A stretch of 36,243 nucleotides of DNA, taken from contig JACRFC010000051.1 in the NCBI GenBank assembly GCA_016234355.1, positions 1 through 36,243 of the forward strand, read 5' to 3'. The notes below the pieces were generated by a model. The model ran no database searches. It saw only the letters and a program-made list of their open reading frames with translations, and was not told the DNA's origin. The translations under genes were made by a program, and so were the position numbers. The DNA is from Ignavibacteriales bacterium (GTDB lineage: Bacteria > Bacteroidota > Ignavibacteria > Ignavibacteriales > Melioribacteraceae). Of the stretch, positions 15,129 to 23,027 are shown in pieces. Each line of letters begins with the position of its first letter. The stretch's first letter is position 1.

Positions 15129-15602
15129 ATGAAAACTCTATCGCACGTAGATAAAAATGGTAAAGCAAATATGGTTGATGTGTCGGGTAAGGAGGTTACT
15201 GAACGAACTGCCTCGGCGTATTGCGAAGTTTTAGTTTCAGATGAAGTTTTCCGGAAAATAGAGCAGAATCAAATTGCCAAAGGAGATGTATTAACCGTTG
15301 CAAAGATTGCCGGAATACAAGCCGCGAAAAAAACTTCGGCTTTAATTCCTCTTTGTCATAATATCTTTATTTCAAAAATAGATGTAGAATTAAAATTGAA
15401 TAAGAAGAATAGTACTGTTGAGATAAAATCGTTCGCAAAAACTAATTCTGTTACCGGAATTGAGATGGAAGCATTAACAGCAGTTTCCGTTGCTGCGCTT
15501 ACTGTGTATGATATGTGCAAAGCGATTGACAAAGGAATTATCATTAATGAAATCAAGCTCTTAAGCAAAACCGGAGGAAAGAGTGGAAACTATAGAATAT
15601 AA
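15129..15602 (+). CDS. moaC: Cyclic pyranopterin monophosphate synthase MoaC
   Basis: A 157-residue cytoplasmic enzyme that converts the MoaA product to cPMP. Family signatures are MVDVSGKEVTERTA near the N-terminus, SALIPLCHNI at about 76-85, GIEMEALTAVSVAALTVYDM and the C-terminal LLSKTGGKSGNY. All expected active-site segments (the LCH and the K-A-I-D-K-G region) are present. I place the start at ATG 15129, one base after the moaA stop, with GGCGGA upstream; a TTG at 15117 in the same frame would add four residues. Its end overlaps the MOSC gene by 20 bp, so the genes are translationally coupled. Confidence 0.95.
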   Translation: MKTLSHVDKNGKANMVDVSGKEVTERTASAYCEVLVSDEVFRKIEQNQIAKGDVLTVAKIAGIQAAKKTSALIPLCHNIFISKIDVELKLNKKNSTVEIKSFAKTNSVTGIEMEALTAVSVAALTVYDMCKAIDKGIIINEIKLLSKTGGKSGNYRI

Positions 15603-16083
15603 AATCTGTGAGGATCAGTTTAATCCGTTAAATCCGCGTTCTATTGGAATTGGGAAAATTGTAGCAATCTCAATCAGCAAAAAGAAAGGCATTCCAAAAA
15701 CGAATGTTCAATTCGCACGATTGATTGAGAATCACGGAATTGAAGGTGATGTGCACGCCGGCAATTGGCATAGGCAAGTAAGTTTACTTGCGTTAGAGAG
15801 CATAGATAATATGCGCAAGAAAGGATTGTCACATCTTCGTCCCGGCGCTTTTGCGGAAAACATCACTACTGAGTTTATCAATCTGCCTCAATTAGAAATT
15901 GGTACAAAAATAAAAATCGGTAAAGAAGCCGAGCTTGAAGTAACACAAATCGGGAAGGAATGTCATTCCAAATGCGCAATATTTTTTAAGATCGGTGATT
16001 GCGTTATGCCGCGCGAAGGAATCTTTACCAAAGTAATTAAAAGCGGAGAATTTTTTGTCGGCGATGAATTTATTATAATGTAG
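15583..16083 (+). CDS. MOSC-domain protein with a repeat-derived N-terminus
   Basis: A 166-residue single-domain MOSC protein (sulfur-carrier domain found in Moco sulfurases and YiiM). The core starts at GIGKIVAISIS (about residue 21), followed by ENHGIEGDVHAGNWHRQVSLLA, RPGAFAENITTEF and the Cys-containing TQIGKECHSKC (Cys about 126 and 130), the likely sulfur-carrying region. The start is GTG 15583, fixed by GGAGG at 15573-15577. Residues 7-21 (ICEDQFNPLNPRSI) are encoded by a 43-bp repeat that also occurs in an intergenic region at 13215, so this N-terminal stretch is probably acquired, not ancestral. Role in Moco maturation or insertion is inferred from the operon. Confidence 0.88.
   Translation: METIEYKICEDQFNPLNPRSIGIGKIVAISISKKKGIPKTNVQFARLIENHGIEGDVHAGNWHRQVSLLALESIDNMRKKGLSHLRPGAFAENITTEFINLPQLEIGTKIKIGKEAELEVTQIGKECHSKCAIFFKIGDCVMPREGIFTKVIKSGEFFVGDEFIIM
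15603..15645 (+). repeat. 43-bp dispersed repeat, copy B, inside the MOSC reading frame
   Basis: From AATCTGTGAGGATC to GCGTTCTATT; gap-free match to copy A at 13215-13257, about 33 of 43 bases. It lies between the ribosome-proximal codons of the MOSC gene and its conserved domain, and adds about 14 residues in frame. Confidence 0.7.
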
Positions 16084-16124
16084 AATAAATTATTTAGCTA
16101 CGTAAAGTTTGTTTGGGAACGATT

Positions 16125-17327
16125 ATGATAGCATACAACGAAGCACTCGAACTAATTAAAAATGAAATTGAGAAATTAACTCTTTACAAAGAAGAAGTTG
16201 ACTTACTTGATTCTGTAAATCGCATATTGGCAGAAGATGTAATTGCTGATGTTGATATGCCGCCGTTTGATAATTCCGCAATGGATGGATACGCAATAAA
16301 ATTCAGTAAAAGAAAAAGCTGGAATATTATTGGAGAAGTATCTGCGGGTAACTTTTCTTCATTCTCAATTAAAGAAGAAGATGCTGTTCTGATAACCACC
16401 GGAAGCAAGATCCCACAAAGTGCTGACACAGTTGTTCCGGTGGAAGATGTTGTTGTAGAAGGTAAAAATCTTCTCTTGAAAGGGAAAACATTTCTGAAGA
16501 AAGGAATAAATATTCGGTTAAAAGGTAATGATATATCCAAAGGAAGAATTGCACTTAATAAATACACCAAGATAGATTCAAAAACAATTGCAGTGTTGGC
16601 AAGCTGTGGAAAAGAAAAAGTTAAAGTTTTCCCAAAACTTAAAGCAGCAATTCTTGCTACTGGCGATGAATTAGTTCCTATAACAAAAATACCATCTGGC
16701 GATAAAATTCGCACTTCTAATACTTATGCAATTTATGCTGCCGTAAAAGAAATGAATTATTCTCCGCTAATGCTTGGTTTCGTTAAAGACAATGAAGAAA
16801 TAATTCAGCAAAAAATTAAAGCTGCGTTCGGTATGAATATCAATACACTCATTACTACCGGCGGAGTGTCTGTTGGTAAATATGATTTTCTAAAAGAAAT
16901 ATTTGAAAAAGAAGGTGTGAAAGAAATATTCTGGAAGGTAAACATCAAACCCGGCAAACCATTTTACTTTGGTGTGTATGAAAAAAAAGCAAAAAAAATT
17001 CTCGTTTTTGGTTTGCCGGGCAACCCGGTTTCAGCGTTAGTGAATTTTTATGTCTTCATCAAACCAGCTATTAATAATATGTTTCATCAAAAACATATAA
17101 GCAGCATAACGGCTGTTCTTCAATGTGATTTGAAAAAGAAAGATAGCAAACGTCATTTCTTGCGCGGAATTCTTTACGAAGAAAATAGCGAGTGGAAAGT
17201 AACTTCAGGGTTTTCACAATCATCCGGCAACCTTGTTGAGATGAGCCGCGCTAATTGTTTAATCGAAATAGAAGAAGAAAGGAGAAATCCTCTCAAAGGA
17301 GAAAAGGTAAAATGTATTCTGATGTAA
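16125..17327 (+). CDS. moeA: Molybdopterin molybdenumtransferase MoeA
   Basis: A 400-residue enzyme that inserts molybdate into adenylylated molybdopterin. Domain order: N-terminal linker region with DVDMPPFDNSAMDGYA (about 43-58), SAG-type barrel with ITTGSKIPQSADTVVPVED, MogA-like domain with ILATGDELV and TTGGVSVGKYDF, the FGLPGNPVSALVNF segment, and a C-terminal beta domain. All hallmark loops are present. ATG 16125 is preferred to TTG 16113 because TTGGGAACG lies directly upstream and the family usually starts near ISYEEAL-like sequence (here IAYNEALELI). It overlaps mobA by 16 bp. No separate MogA/MoaB is seen in the window; the adenylylation step must be done elsewhere in the genome. 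Confidence 0.95.
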   Translation: MIAYNEALELIKNEIEKLTLYKEEVDLLDSVNRILAEDVIADVDMPPFDNSAMDGYAIKFSKRKSWNIIGEVSAGNFSSFSIKEEDAVLITTGSKIPQSADTVVPVEDVVVEGKNLLLKGKTFLKKGINIRLKGNDISKGRIALNKYTKIDSKTIAVLASCGKEKVKVFPKLKAAILATGDELVPITKIPSGDKIRTSNTYAIYAAVKEMNYSPLMLGFVKDNEEIIQQKIKAAFGMNINTLITTGGVSVGKYDFLKEIFEKEGVKEIFWKVNIKPGKPFYFGVYEKKAKKILVFGLPGNPVSALVNFYVFIKPAINNMFHQKHISSITAVLQCDLKKKDSKRHFLRGILYEENSEWKVTSGFSQSSGNLVEMSRANCLIEIEEERRNPLKGEKVKCILM

Positions 17328-17932
17328 CTGGAATTATATTGGCCGGCGGAAAAAGTTCCCGTATGGATGTGAACAAATCTTTTTTGAAATTAGGAAATCA
17401 AACCATTATTGAACGCATAACTGTTTTAATGAAATCCATTTTCAAAGAAGTAATTATAATAACCAACACACCGGCTGAATATGCGTTTCTTCAACTTCCT
17501 TTGTATGAAGATATCTTTAAAGGAAAAGGACCATTGGGAGGAATCCATTCGGGGTTAACATATTCAAAAACTGAAACGAATTTTGTTAGCTCATGTGATA
17601 TTCCGTTGATGACAAAAGAAATGATTGAGTATATCATTGAATATAAAAGTGACAAACCAATTAAGTTTTGTGAAGCCGCAGGTTATCATCAACCGTTAGC
17701 GGGCGTTTATGAAAAAAAAGTTATTGCTGAAATTGAAAAAGTAATAATTAACAATGATGAAACAATTGATAAATCTTTCCATCATTTTTTGAAAAGAGTG
17801 AATGCAGAGATCATTCATCCCGAAGAGTTACCTTTTTATAATGATGAGGTTTTTTTTAATATCAACACACCGGATGATTATAAACAAATATCTCAAAAAC
17901 GAAATTCATTTATGATAGACAAAACAAACTAA
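17312..17932 (+). CDS. mobA: Molybdenum cofactor guanylyltransferase MobA
   Basis: A 206-residue nucleotidyltransferase that adds GMP to Mo-molybdopterin, giving MGD, the cofactor form needed by the DMSO-reductase-family enzyme at 9795. The GTP-binding loop is ILAGGKSSRMDVNKS (about residues 9-23), with GPLGGIHSGL at about 71-80, the catalytic-metal segment SSCDIPLM at about 91-98, and the C-terminal FFNINTPDDY. ATG 17312, inside the end of moeA and preceded by AAAGGAGAAAAGG, gives the standard N-terminus; earlier in-frame codons would add an arginine-rich leader with no homology. It is the last intact gene of the Moco operon. Confidence 0.94.
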   Translation: MYSDVTGIILAGGKSSRMDVNKSFLKLGNQTIIERITVLMKSIFKEVIIITNTPAEYAFLQLPLYEDIFKGKGPLGGIHSGLTYSKTETNFVSSCDIPLMTKEMIEYIIEYKSDKPIKFCEAAGYHQPLAGVYEKKVIAEIEKVIINNDETIDKSFHHFLKRVNAEIIHPEELPFYNDEVFFNINTPDDYKQISQKRNSFMIDKTN

Positions 17933-17955
17933 AAAAATATAAAGAGGAAAAAACC

Positions 17956-18380
17956 ATGAACACAACACAAGCAGAAAATATTGAACAAAAAACTTTATCC
18001 GAAATTGTTACCAATGATTTCAGAGCTGTTGCGGTTTTTGAAAAATACGGATTAGATTTTTGTTGCACGGTAACAAACCGCTCATAGATGCGGTTTTACG
18101 TATCCGGATTTTCATAAAGATTTTTTAAAAGGGGAAATCACTTGCAATAGCATGCCCCAAGCTTGATGCTAATAAACAAGTTTACTTTGAAAAATTAATT
18201 ACGATGATAAACGAATCAAATTTAAAATCTATTACTGTTTTGATTATGCAAGTTCCATGCTGCAGCGGTTTGGCCCAGCTTGCTTTAGATGCCGTTAATT
18301 CTGCAGAAACAAAGATTCCAATAAATTATATCGTTCTGGGAATTAACGGAGAAATATTAAAAGAGGAACAAATTGCATAA
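17956..18380 (+). pseudogene. Fused remnant of a DUF542 protein and a 4Fe-4S ferredoxin-like protein
   Basis: The first 37 codons encode a DUF542/ScdA_N segment ending DFCC (compare DFCCGG in RIC). A base missing near 18067 shifts the frame, which stops at TAG 18085-18087; the shifted frame reads GNKPLIDA. From about 18089 the sequence belongs to another gene: YPDFHKDFLKG, then after an extra G in GGGG (18131-18134) it continues KSLAIACPKLDANK and ends with the VPCCSGLAQL tail (stop 18378-18380). This second part is the C-terminal third of the ferredoxin family seen at 1-117; the N-terminal 4Fe-4S motifs are gone. It starts 23 bp after mobA with AAAGAGG upstream. I read it as two adjacent genes joined by a deletion, followed by small indels. 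Confidence 0.8.
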
Positions 18381-19131
18381 GCACAAAATCATTTCTGCAA
18401 CTAAGTTTTACGATTCCATTTCAGACGTTTATGATAAAATGATTGACTTCGAGAAAAATCTTGACCTCAGATTCAATGCTTACAAAGAATTATTCCCTTT
18501 ACCTGGTACCGTTGCAGATATTGGCTGCGGGATCGGACTTGATTCGATTGCTCTGGCAATGAATGGGCACAAAGTTACTGCTTTTGATATCTCGCCGAAC
18601 ATGATTGAAGAGTTAAAACGTAATGCTGATAAATATCAAGTTACTATTGAAACACATATCGGTTCATTCACATCAATTTCTCCAAAGTTCAACACAAAAT
18701 TTAACAATGTGGTTTCGGTTGGAAATACAATTGCACATCTCGATCAAAAAGAATTGAAGAGCGCTATAAGAAAAATTTACAAATTGCTACAACCCGGCGG
18801 AAAAATATTTCTGCACATTTTAAATTATAAACTGATCAAAAAGCAGAATAAAAGAATTAACAACATCGCAAATCGGGATGGAAAAATTATTATCCGCTTT
18901 TATGATTTTTTAGATGACAGATTGAATTTCAACATATTATCATTTGCAACCGAGGCGCCAAAAGATTTTAAGCTTATCACAACCTGTCATTATCCTCATA
19001 GTAAGAATGAGATAAACTCATATCTAAAATCCGCCGGTTTTCAAAAGGTAAAGTTTATGGGAAATTTTTTTCAAGAAAAATTTAACGCTAACGAATCGAA
19101 AGATATTTTTATTGAAGCCGTTAAATCATAA
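18373..19131 (+). CDS. Class I SAM-dependent methyltransferase
   Basis: A 252-residue cytoplasmic protein with the Rossmann methyltransferase motifs: motif I VADIGCGIGLDSIALA (about residues 47-62), motif II VTAFDISPNMIEEL, motif III NNVVSVGNTIAHL, and post-motif LLQPGGKIFLHIL. The C-terminal part (FDDR-like FLDDRLNFNIL and a beta strand region) resembles small-molecule methyltransferases of the Methyltransf_25/11 type. No substrate can be given. Start is TTG 18373, which overlaps the stop of the upstream remnant and is preceded by AGAGGA at the right distance. It converges on the Rrf2 regulator gene with a 6-bp overlap of the 3' ends. Confidence 0.8.
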   Translation: MHKHKIISATKFYDSISDVYDKMIDFEKNLDLRFNAYKELFPLPGTVADIGCGIGLDSIALAMNGHKVTAFDISPNMIEELKRNADKYQVTIETHIGSFTSISPKFNTKFNNVVSVGNTIAHLDQKELKSAIRKIYKLLQPGGKIFLHILNYKLIKKQNKRINNIANRDGKIIIRFYDFLDDRLNFNILSFATEAPKDFKLITTCHYPHSKNEINSYLKSAGFQKVKFMGNFFQEKFNANESKDIFIEAVKS

Positions 19132-19554
19132 AGTTGAGATTTTGCTGGCTGTTTTTTCTTTCAGATGTTCTAAAGTTTCTTCACTTAACATTTTATATGC
19201 TTCTTCCCGTAGCTTTCCCCACTGATCATGCACGGGGCATGGTGTCTCCTTTGAACAGCCTGGAAAACCCAAAACACAAGATTTGAAAACATCCAATCCA
19301 TCTATTGCTTCAACGATATCAATTAATTTAATATTGCGTGGTTCTTTTCCTAAATAGAATCCCCCATTCTTTCCTTTTTTAGAACGTGTGATTCCGCTCT
19401 CTGTTAGTATTTGCAAGACCTTAGAGACAAACTCCTTGGGCACTTTCAATTCTTTGGAAACTTGTTCCGCATTATAAATTCCGCTTTCTTTAATTGATAA
19501 GAAAAGAACGGCTTGAATGCCCAATTCACACGCTTTTGAAAAGAATACTGTCAT
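19126..19554 (-). CDS. Rrf2-family transcriptional regulator with Fe-S cysteines (NsrR/IscR type)
   Basis: A 142-residue regulator. The winged helix-turn-helix fills residues 1-80 (VSKELKVPKEFVSKVLQILTESGI and RSKKGKNGGFYLGK, the wing). Three cysteines follow in CVLGFPGC and SKETPCPV, spaced C-x6-C-x5-C, close to the C-x5-C-x5-C of IscR and to the cluster-binding region of NsrR. Such proteins bind a [2Fe-2S] or [4Fe-4S] cluster and respond to Fe-S status, NO or redox state. RIC, hemerythrin and ferredoxin-like genes occur in the window, so NO or Fe-S stress sensing is the best guess. It lies alone on the minus strand and its promoter region faces the Lys-rich gene across a 200-bp AT-rich gap. 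Confidence 0.85.
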   Translation of the reverse strand: MTVFFSKACELGIQAVLFLSIKESGIYNAEQVSKELKVPKEFVSKVLQILTESGITRSKKGKNGGFYLGKEPRNIKLIDIVEAIDGLDVFKSCVLGFPGCSKETPCPVHDQWGKLREEAYKMLSEETLEHLKEKTASKISTL

Positions 19555-19755
19555 GATTTCCTTAAAAGATTTGCTAAATAAAAATAAATATTCTGATTAT
19601 CTAAATCTTAAAATAATTTCTTTTATGTTTTATAGCGAACTAAGATTAAGAAATTTTAATGTTTCTTTAAGAGTTTTTTAATTCTGCATCTATAAGTTCA
19701 CTCCGTACAAAATCATTTATGTATAATAACAATTAATAATCAAAAGGAGTATTAC

Positions 19756-20019
19756 ATGAAGAAGTTAGTTGCATTATTAGTGCTCGTTGCTTTCTCTGCA
19801 AGCATTTATGCTCAAGCTCAACCACAAAAGAAAGCTGAAGCACCAAAAGCAAAGACAGAAACAGTTAAACCGGCAGAAAAGAAAGTTGAACCCAAAGCTG
19901 CTGAACCAAAAGTTGCAAAAAAACCCGTGAAGAAAGCTGCTGAACCAAAAGCAGAAAAGAAAGTTGCTGCACCAAAAGTTGAGAAAAAAACTGAACCAAA
20001 GAAAGAAGTTAAAAAATAA
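19756..20019 (+). CDS. Small exported Lys/Ala/Pro/Glu-rich protein
   Basis: An 87-residue protein with a clear signal peptide (hydrophobic core VALLVLVAFSASIYA, cleavage after A-Q-A). The mature 65 residues consist almost only of K, A, P, E and V in irregular repeats such as AEPKAEKKVAAPK and KKAAEPK. No fold is expected; the mature peptide should be extended and strongly basic. Similar low-complexity sequences are found in histone H1-like and cell-envelope linker proteins, so it may bind an anionic envelope polymer; this is a guess. TCAAAAGGAG precedes the ATG. It is followed by a terminator and then by a two-component system. Confidence 0.7.
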   Translation: MKKLVALLVLVAFSASIYAQAQPQKKAEAPKAKTETVKPAEKKVEPKAAEPKVAKKPVKKAAEPKAEKKVAAPKVEKKTEPKKEVKK

Positions 20020-20066
20020 GCTGAAAGGTCTTTATAATCCCCCTGCTAATTAATTGCATTAAATAT

Positions 20067-20097
20067 AAAAGGGAGAGTTTTTACGGCTCTCCTTTTT
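20067..20097 (+). terminator. Intrinsic terminator after the Lys-rich protein gene
   Basis: AAAAGGGAGAG (20067-20077) pairs with CTCTCCTTTTT (20087-20097) over 11 positions with one G-U pair, loop of 9 bases, T-rich tail. It makes the Lys-rich gene a single-gene transcript. Confidence 0.75.
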
Positions 20098-20112
20098 GTT
20101 TATTTTATTACT

Positions 20113-20781
20113 ATGAGAATATTAGTTGTTGAAGACGAAAAGAAAGTCGCTTCATTTATTAAGAAAGGATTAGAAGAAGAACTTTATCAAGTTGATCTTG
20201 CTGGAAACGGCAAAGACGGATTTGAAATGACTCTTAATAATGAATACGATCTAATTATTTCCGATGTAATGATGCCTGTAATGAACGGGATTCAATTTGT
20301 AAAAGAACTTCGAAAAAACAAAATTATCACTCCGGTTTTACTTCTTACTATCAAAGACAGCACTAAAGATAAAGTAGAGGGATTAGACAGCGGTGCGGAT
20401 GATTACCTAACTAAACCTTTTTCATTTGAGGAATTAACAGCACGTGTTCGCGCTCTATTAAGAAGAAAAGAAACTCAAAAAGATAATACCTTAACGATTG
20501 ATGATCTTAAAATGGATCTTGTTGCACACAAGATTACAAGGACCGATGAAGAAATAATATTAACCCCGAGAGAATATTCAATTCTGGAATATCTTTTAAG
20601 AAACAAGAATAAGATTGTTTCCCGCACAAAATTGATTGAACATGTTTATGATTTTCATTTTGACAGCGGCACAAATGTAATTGACGTTTACATTAACAAA
20701 CTCCGCTCGAAGATTAATTTGCCTAATAAGAAACAATTAATTCATACGGTTCGCGGCGTTGGTTACATAATTAAGGAATAA
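20113..20781 (+). CDS. OmpR/PhoB-family response regulator
   Basis: A 222-residue DNA-binding response regulator. The receiver domain (1-118) has the acidic pocket VVEDEK, phospho-acceptor Asp51 in LIISDVMMPVMNG, the switch threonine in LLLTIKD and Lys102 region YLTKPFSFEEL. The C-terminal winged helix (about 125-222) contains LTPREYSILEYLLRNKNKIVSR and the closing TVRGVGYIIKE. The subtype resembles CusR/CopR/MprA regulators. Its stop is 20 bp before the histidine kinase gene, forming a standard two-component operon; likely targets are envelope genes, perhaps the outer-membrane proteins downstream. Confidence 0.93.
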   Translation: MRILVVEDEKKVASFIKKGLEEELYQVDLAGNGKDGFEMTLNNEYDLIISDVMMPVMNGIQFVKELRKNKIITPVLLLTIKDSTKDKVEGLDSGADDYLTKPFSFEELTARVRALLRRKETQKDNTLTIDDLKMDLVAHKITRTDEEIILTPREYSILEYLLRNKNKIVSRTKLIEHVYDFHFDSGTNVIDVYINKLRSKINLPNKKQLIHTVRGVGYIIKE

Positions 20782-20801
20782 ATTAAAAAGAAATATCTTT
20801 T

Positions 20802-22223
20802 ATGTTCAAAAATATCAAATTGTTTTTTACTTCAACACGCTTCAAGATTACGATTTGGTATTCTTCGCTTTTCCTTTTGCTTGAAGTATTACTTGGCGTA
20901 AGTATCTACATTTATCTTTATCACATTTCTCATGTTAACTTAGACTTAAATTTAAAAACACAGGCATACGCTATTCTACGAGTTGTAGAAGAAAAGCATC
21001 TTGATCTTGAAACATTCGAGCCGAGCCCCGTTTATAAAAGCGAAGATGAACTAATCTGGGATATTATTTATGATGCGGTCGTATTCAACAGAAGAAATAC
21101 TTTTATTGAAATCTCTGCATCTCAAAAGTTAATTTATAAGTCTGCAAATCTGGGGCAAAATCATTTGGCTTTTCCTGAAAAAAAAAGCTCGGAGTTAATC
21201 TTCGATTATAAAAATGAATTATTATCCAACGATGTAATTAGAGTCTGTCAATTAAAAGGAAAGCGCTTCATTGTAATTGTGGCATATCCGATAGAACATA
21301 TTGCACAAACTCTTAATAGTCTGACAGATATATACATTGTGATGGCGCCAATATTTTTAATTATTTCAATTATCGGCGGTGCGCTTATTTCAACAAAATC
21401 GTTATCGCGCATAGACGCTATAATTAAAAAAACGGAAGAAATAACGGCGCAGAACTTATCCGAGAAAATTCCCGGTGGAGGATATTTCGATGAATACGGT
21501 AGATTGGTAAACAAAATGAATGAAATGATTCAGAGAATAAAAACTTCATTAGATTTTATGAACCAGTTTTCAATTTCAGCTGCACATGAATTAAAGACTC
21601 CGCTTACTATACTGCGGGGTGAGATTGAGATTGCGCTGAAGTCAGAAAAGACTCCCGTGCATTACATTGAAGTATTAAAAAGTAATTACGAAGAGACCAT
21701 CCGCTTAATAAAAATTATTGATAACCTCTTCTTTATTTCTAAGAGCGATAACGCACTTATAACTATAGACAAACAGAAAGTTGAATTAAATTCATTTTTA
21801 AATTCTATAATTCAAAGTATGGGGTTCCTGGGACGTGAAAAAAATATGGATCTAATTCTTGATTCGATGCCTAAAATTTGTATCAAATTTGATCAAGATT
21901 TAATAAAACAGGCGTTATCAAATATTATTGATAATGCATTAAAATTCGGCGATGAGAATTCAACTGTTCTGGTGAGTGCTGAAGAAATTAATGACATAAT
22001 TAAGATTAGCGTCATAAATACTGGCCCGGGAATTCCGGATGAATCCCTTGACAAAATCTTCAACAGATTTTATCGTGTGGATGTTTCAAGAACCAGAAAA
22101 ACAGGCGGTGTGGGTTTAGGCCTATCGGTTGTTAAATCCATAGTTAACTTGCATAATGGTAACGTAAATGTTGAATCATCAATTGGAACTACAATAGTAT
22201 CTGTCATTCTTCCAAATCAATAA
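20802..22223 (+). CDS. Two-component sensor histidine kinase (CusS-like)
   Basis: A 473-residue membrane kinase. Transmembrane segments at about 17-40 and 176-198 flank a periplasmic domain of about 135 residues with no recognised fold. HAMP follows (about 198-250), then HisKA with His262 in SISAAHELKTPLTIL and HATPase_c with NIIDNALKFGDENS, NTGPGIPDE, FNRFYRVD and GVGLGLSVV. The HELKTPL box and the short N-terminal region are typical of kinases paired with OmpR-type regulators such as CusS. Signal unknown; metal or envelope stress is the usual job of this type. Confidence 0.92.
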   Translation: MFKNIKLFFTSTRFKITIWYSSLFLLLEVLLGVSIYIYLYHISHVNLDLNLKTQAYAILRVVEEKHLDLETFEPSPVYKSEDELIWDIIYDAVVFNRRNTFIEISASQKLIYKSANLGQNHLAFPEKKSSELIFDYKNELLSNDVIRVCQLKGKRFIVIVAYPIEHIAQTLNSLTDIYIVMAPIFLIISIIGGALISTKSLSRIDAIIKKTEEITAQNLSEKIPGGGYFDEYGRLVNKMNEMIQRIKTSLDFMNQFSISAAHELKTPLTILRGEIEIALKSEKTPVHYIEVLKSNYEETIRLIKIIDNLFFISKSDNALITIDKQKVELNSFLNSIIQSMGFLGREKNMDLILDSMPKICIKFDQDLIKQALSNIIDNALKFGDENSTVLVSAEEINDIIKISVINTGPGIPDESLDKIFNRFYRVDVSRTRKTGGVGLGLSVVKSIVNLHNGNVNVESSIGTTIVSVILPNQ

Positions 22224-22407
22224 AAGAAATAAATACTTGTAGTTTAGTGGAATCCTTGTATGTATGGCTCTGTTGCCTTTGTCATAACAAAATGATCAAT
22301 GATTGACAATCGAAAATCTAAATGGTATTTTCTCTGAGAAAAGAAACGCAAATAACAACATTCTAATTCTTTATAAATTTTTTAACTACACAAGAAAAGG
22401 AGTGAAA

Positions 22408-22998
22408 ATGAAAACAGTATCATACTTTTCTGCTCTCCGAAATTCATTCTTAGTTATTTTTCTTCTGTCTGGAATTCTAATTAACGCACAAACACTTTCA
22501 AATTTTTCTTCGCCTTCAAGTTCCCCTTCAAGCTCTGGTGTAGAATGGCTAATTGGAGGCAGACTAGGGATGTCTCTTGGCAGCAGTGGCGGTTCATCTT
22601 CGGCAGGATTACAAATAGGTCCTATGGCTGAAGTTATTTTCAGCAAAAACATGGCTGTAGGAACTGAATTAAACATTAATACTCAATCCGGAACACCTAT
22701 TGAGTGGGCAGATTATTTCAAGATGTATTTTGAAATTCCCGGTTCTTCTATAAAACCATATGCTAATTTAGGAATTAGTTTATGGTTTGTTACTGACGGT
22801 CCGTATTTTGGAATCCGGTTAGGTGGAGGAGCTAATTTTAAGGTTGCACAAAACCTTTACATTCCTGCCGATTTGCAATTAGGTCCTGTATTTCTAAGCG
22901 AAAAAGTTTATGATTTTTACTCCGGTAAAACCACATCAAAGACTAATACTGTCTTTTACCTTGCTATTACTACTGGAATTAGATACGCGCTACCATAA
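22408..22998 (+). CDS. Outer-membrane beta-barrel protein with Ser/Pro-rich N-terminus
   Basis: A 196-residue exported protein. ATG 22408 follows AAAAGGAGTGAAA; an in-frame earlier ATG at 22303 gives an unrelated leader and is rejected. The signal peptide spans residues 1-27 (LVIFLLSGILINAQ). A Ser/Pro stretch (SSPSSSPSSSG) precedes barrel strands with repeated G-x-G turns: GGRLGMSLGSSGG, GPMAEVIFSKNMAVGTEL, PYANLGISLWFV, FGIRLGGGANFKV. Size fits an 8-stranded barrel of the OmpA/PorT-like type (outer membrane protein beta-barrel domain). Partner genes: a second barrel gene follows 30 bp later. Role unknown. Confidence 0.72.
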   Translation: MKTVSYFSALRNSFLVIFLLSGILINAQTLSNFSSPSSSPSSSGVEWLIGGRLGMSLGSSGGSSSAGLQIGPMAEVIFSKNMAVGTELNINTQSGTPIEWADYFKMYFEIPGSSIKPYANLGISLWFVTDGPYFGIRLGGGANFKVAQNLYIPADLQLGPVFLSEKVYDFYSGKTTSKTNTVFYLAITTGIRYALP

Positions 22999-23027
22999 TT
23001 ACAAAACAAAAAATGAAAGGTAAGCAT

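Noticed and set aside
16184-16714. Minus-strand ORF of 176 codons opposite moeA
   Set aside because: Shadow of moeA, which has all conserved motifs in the plus frame.
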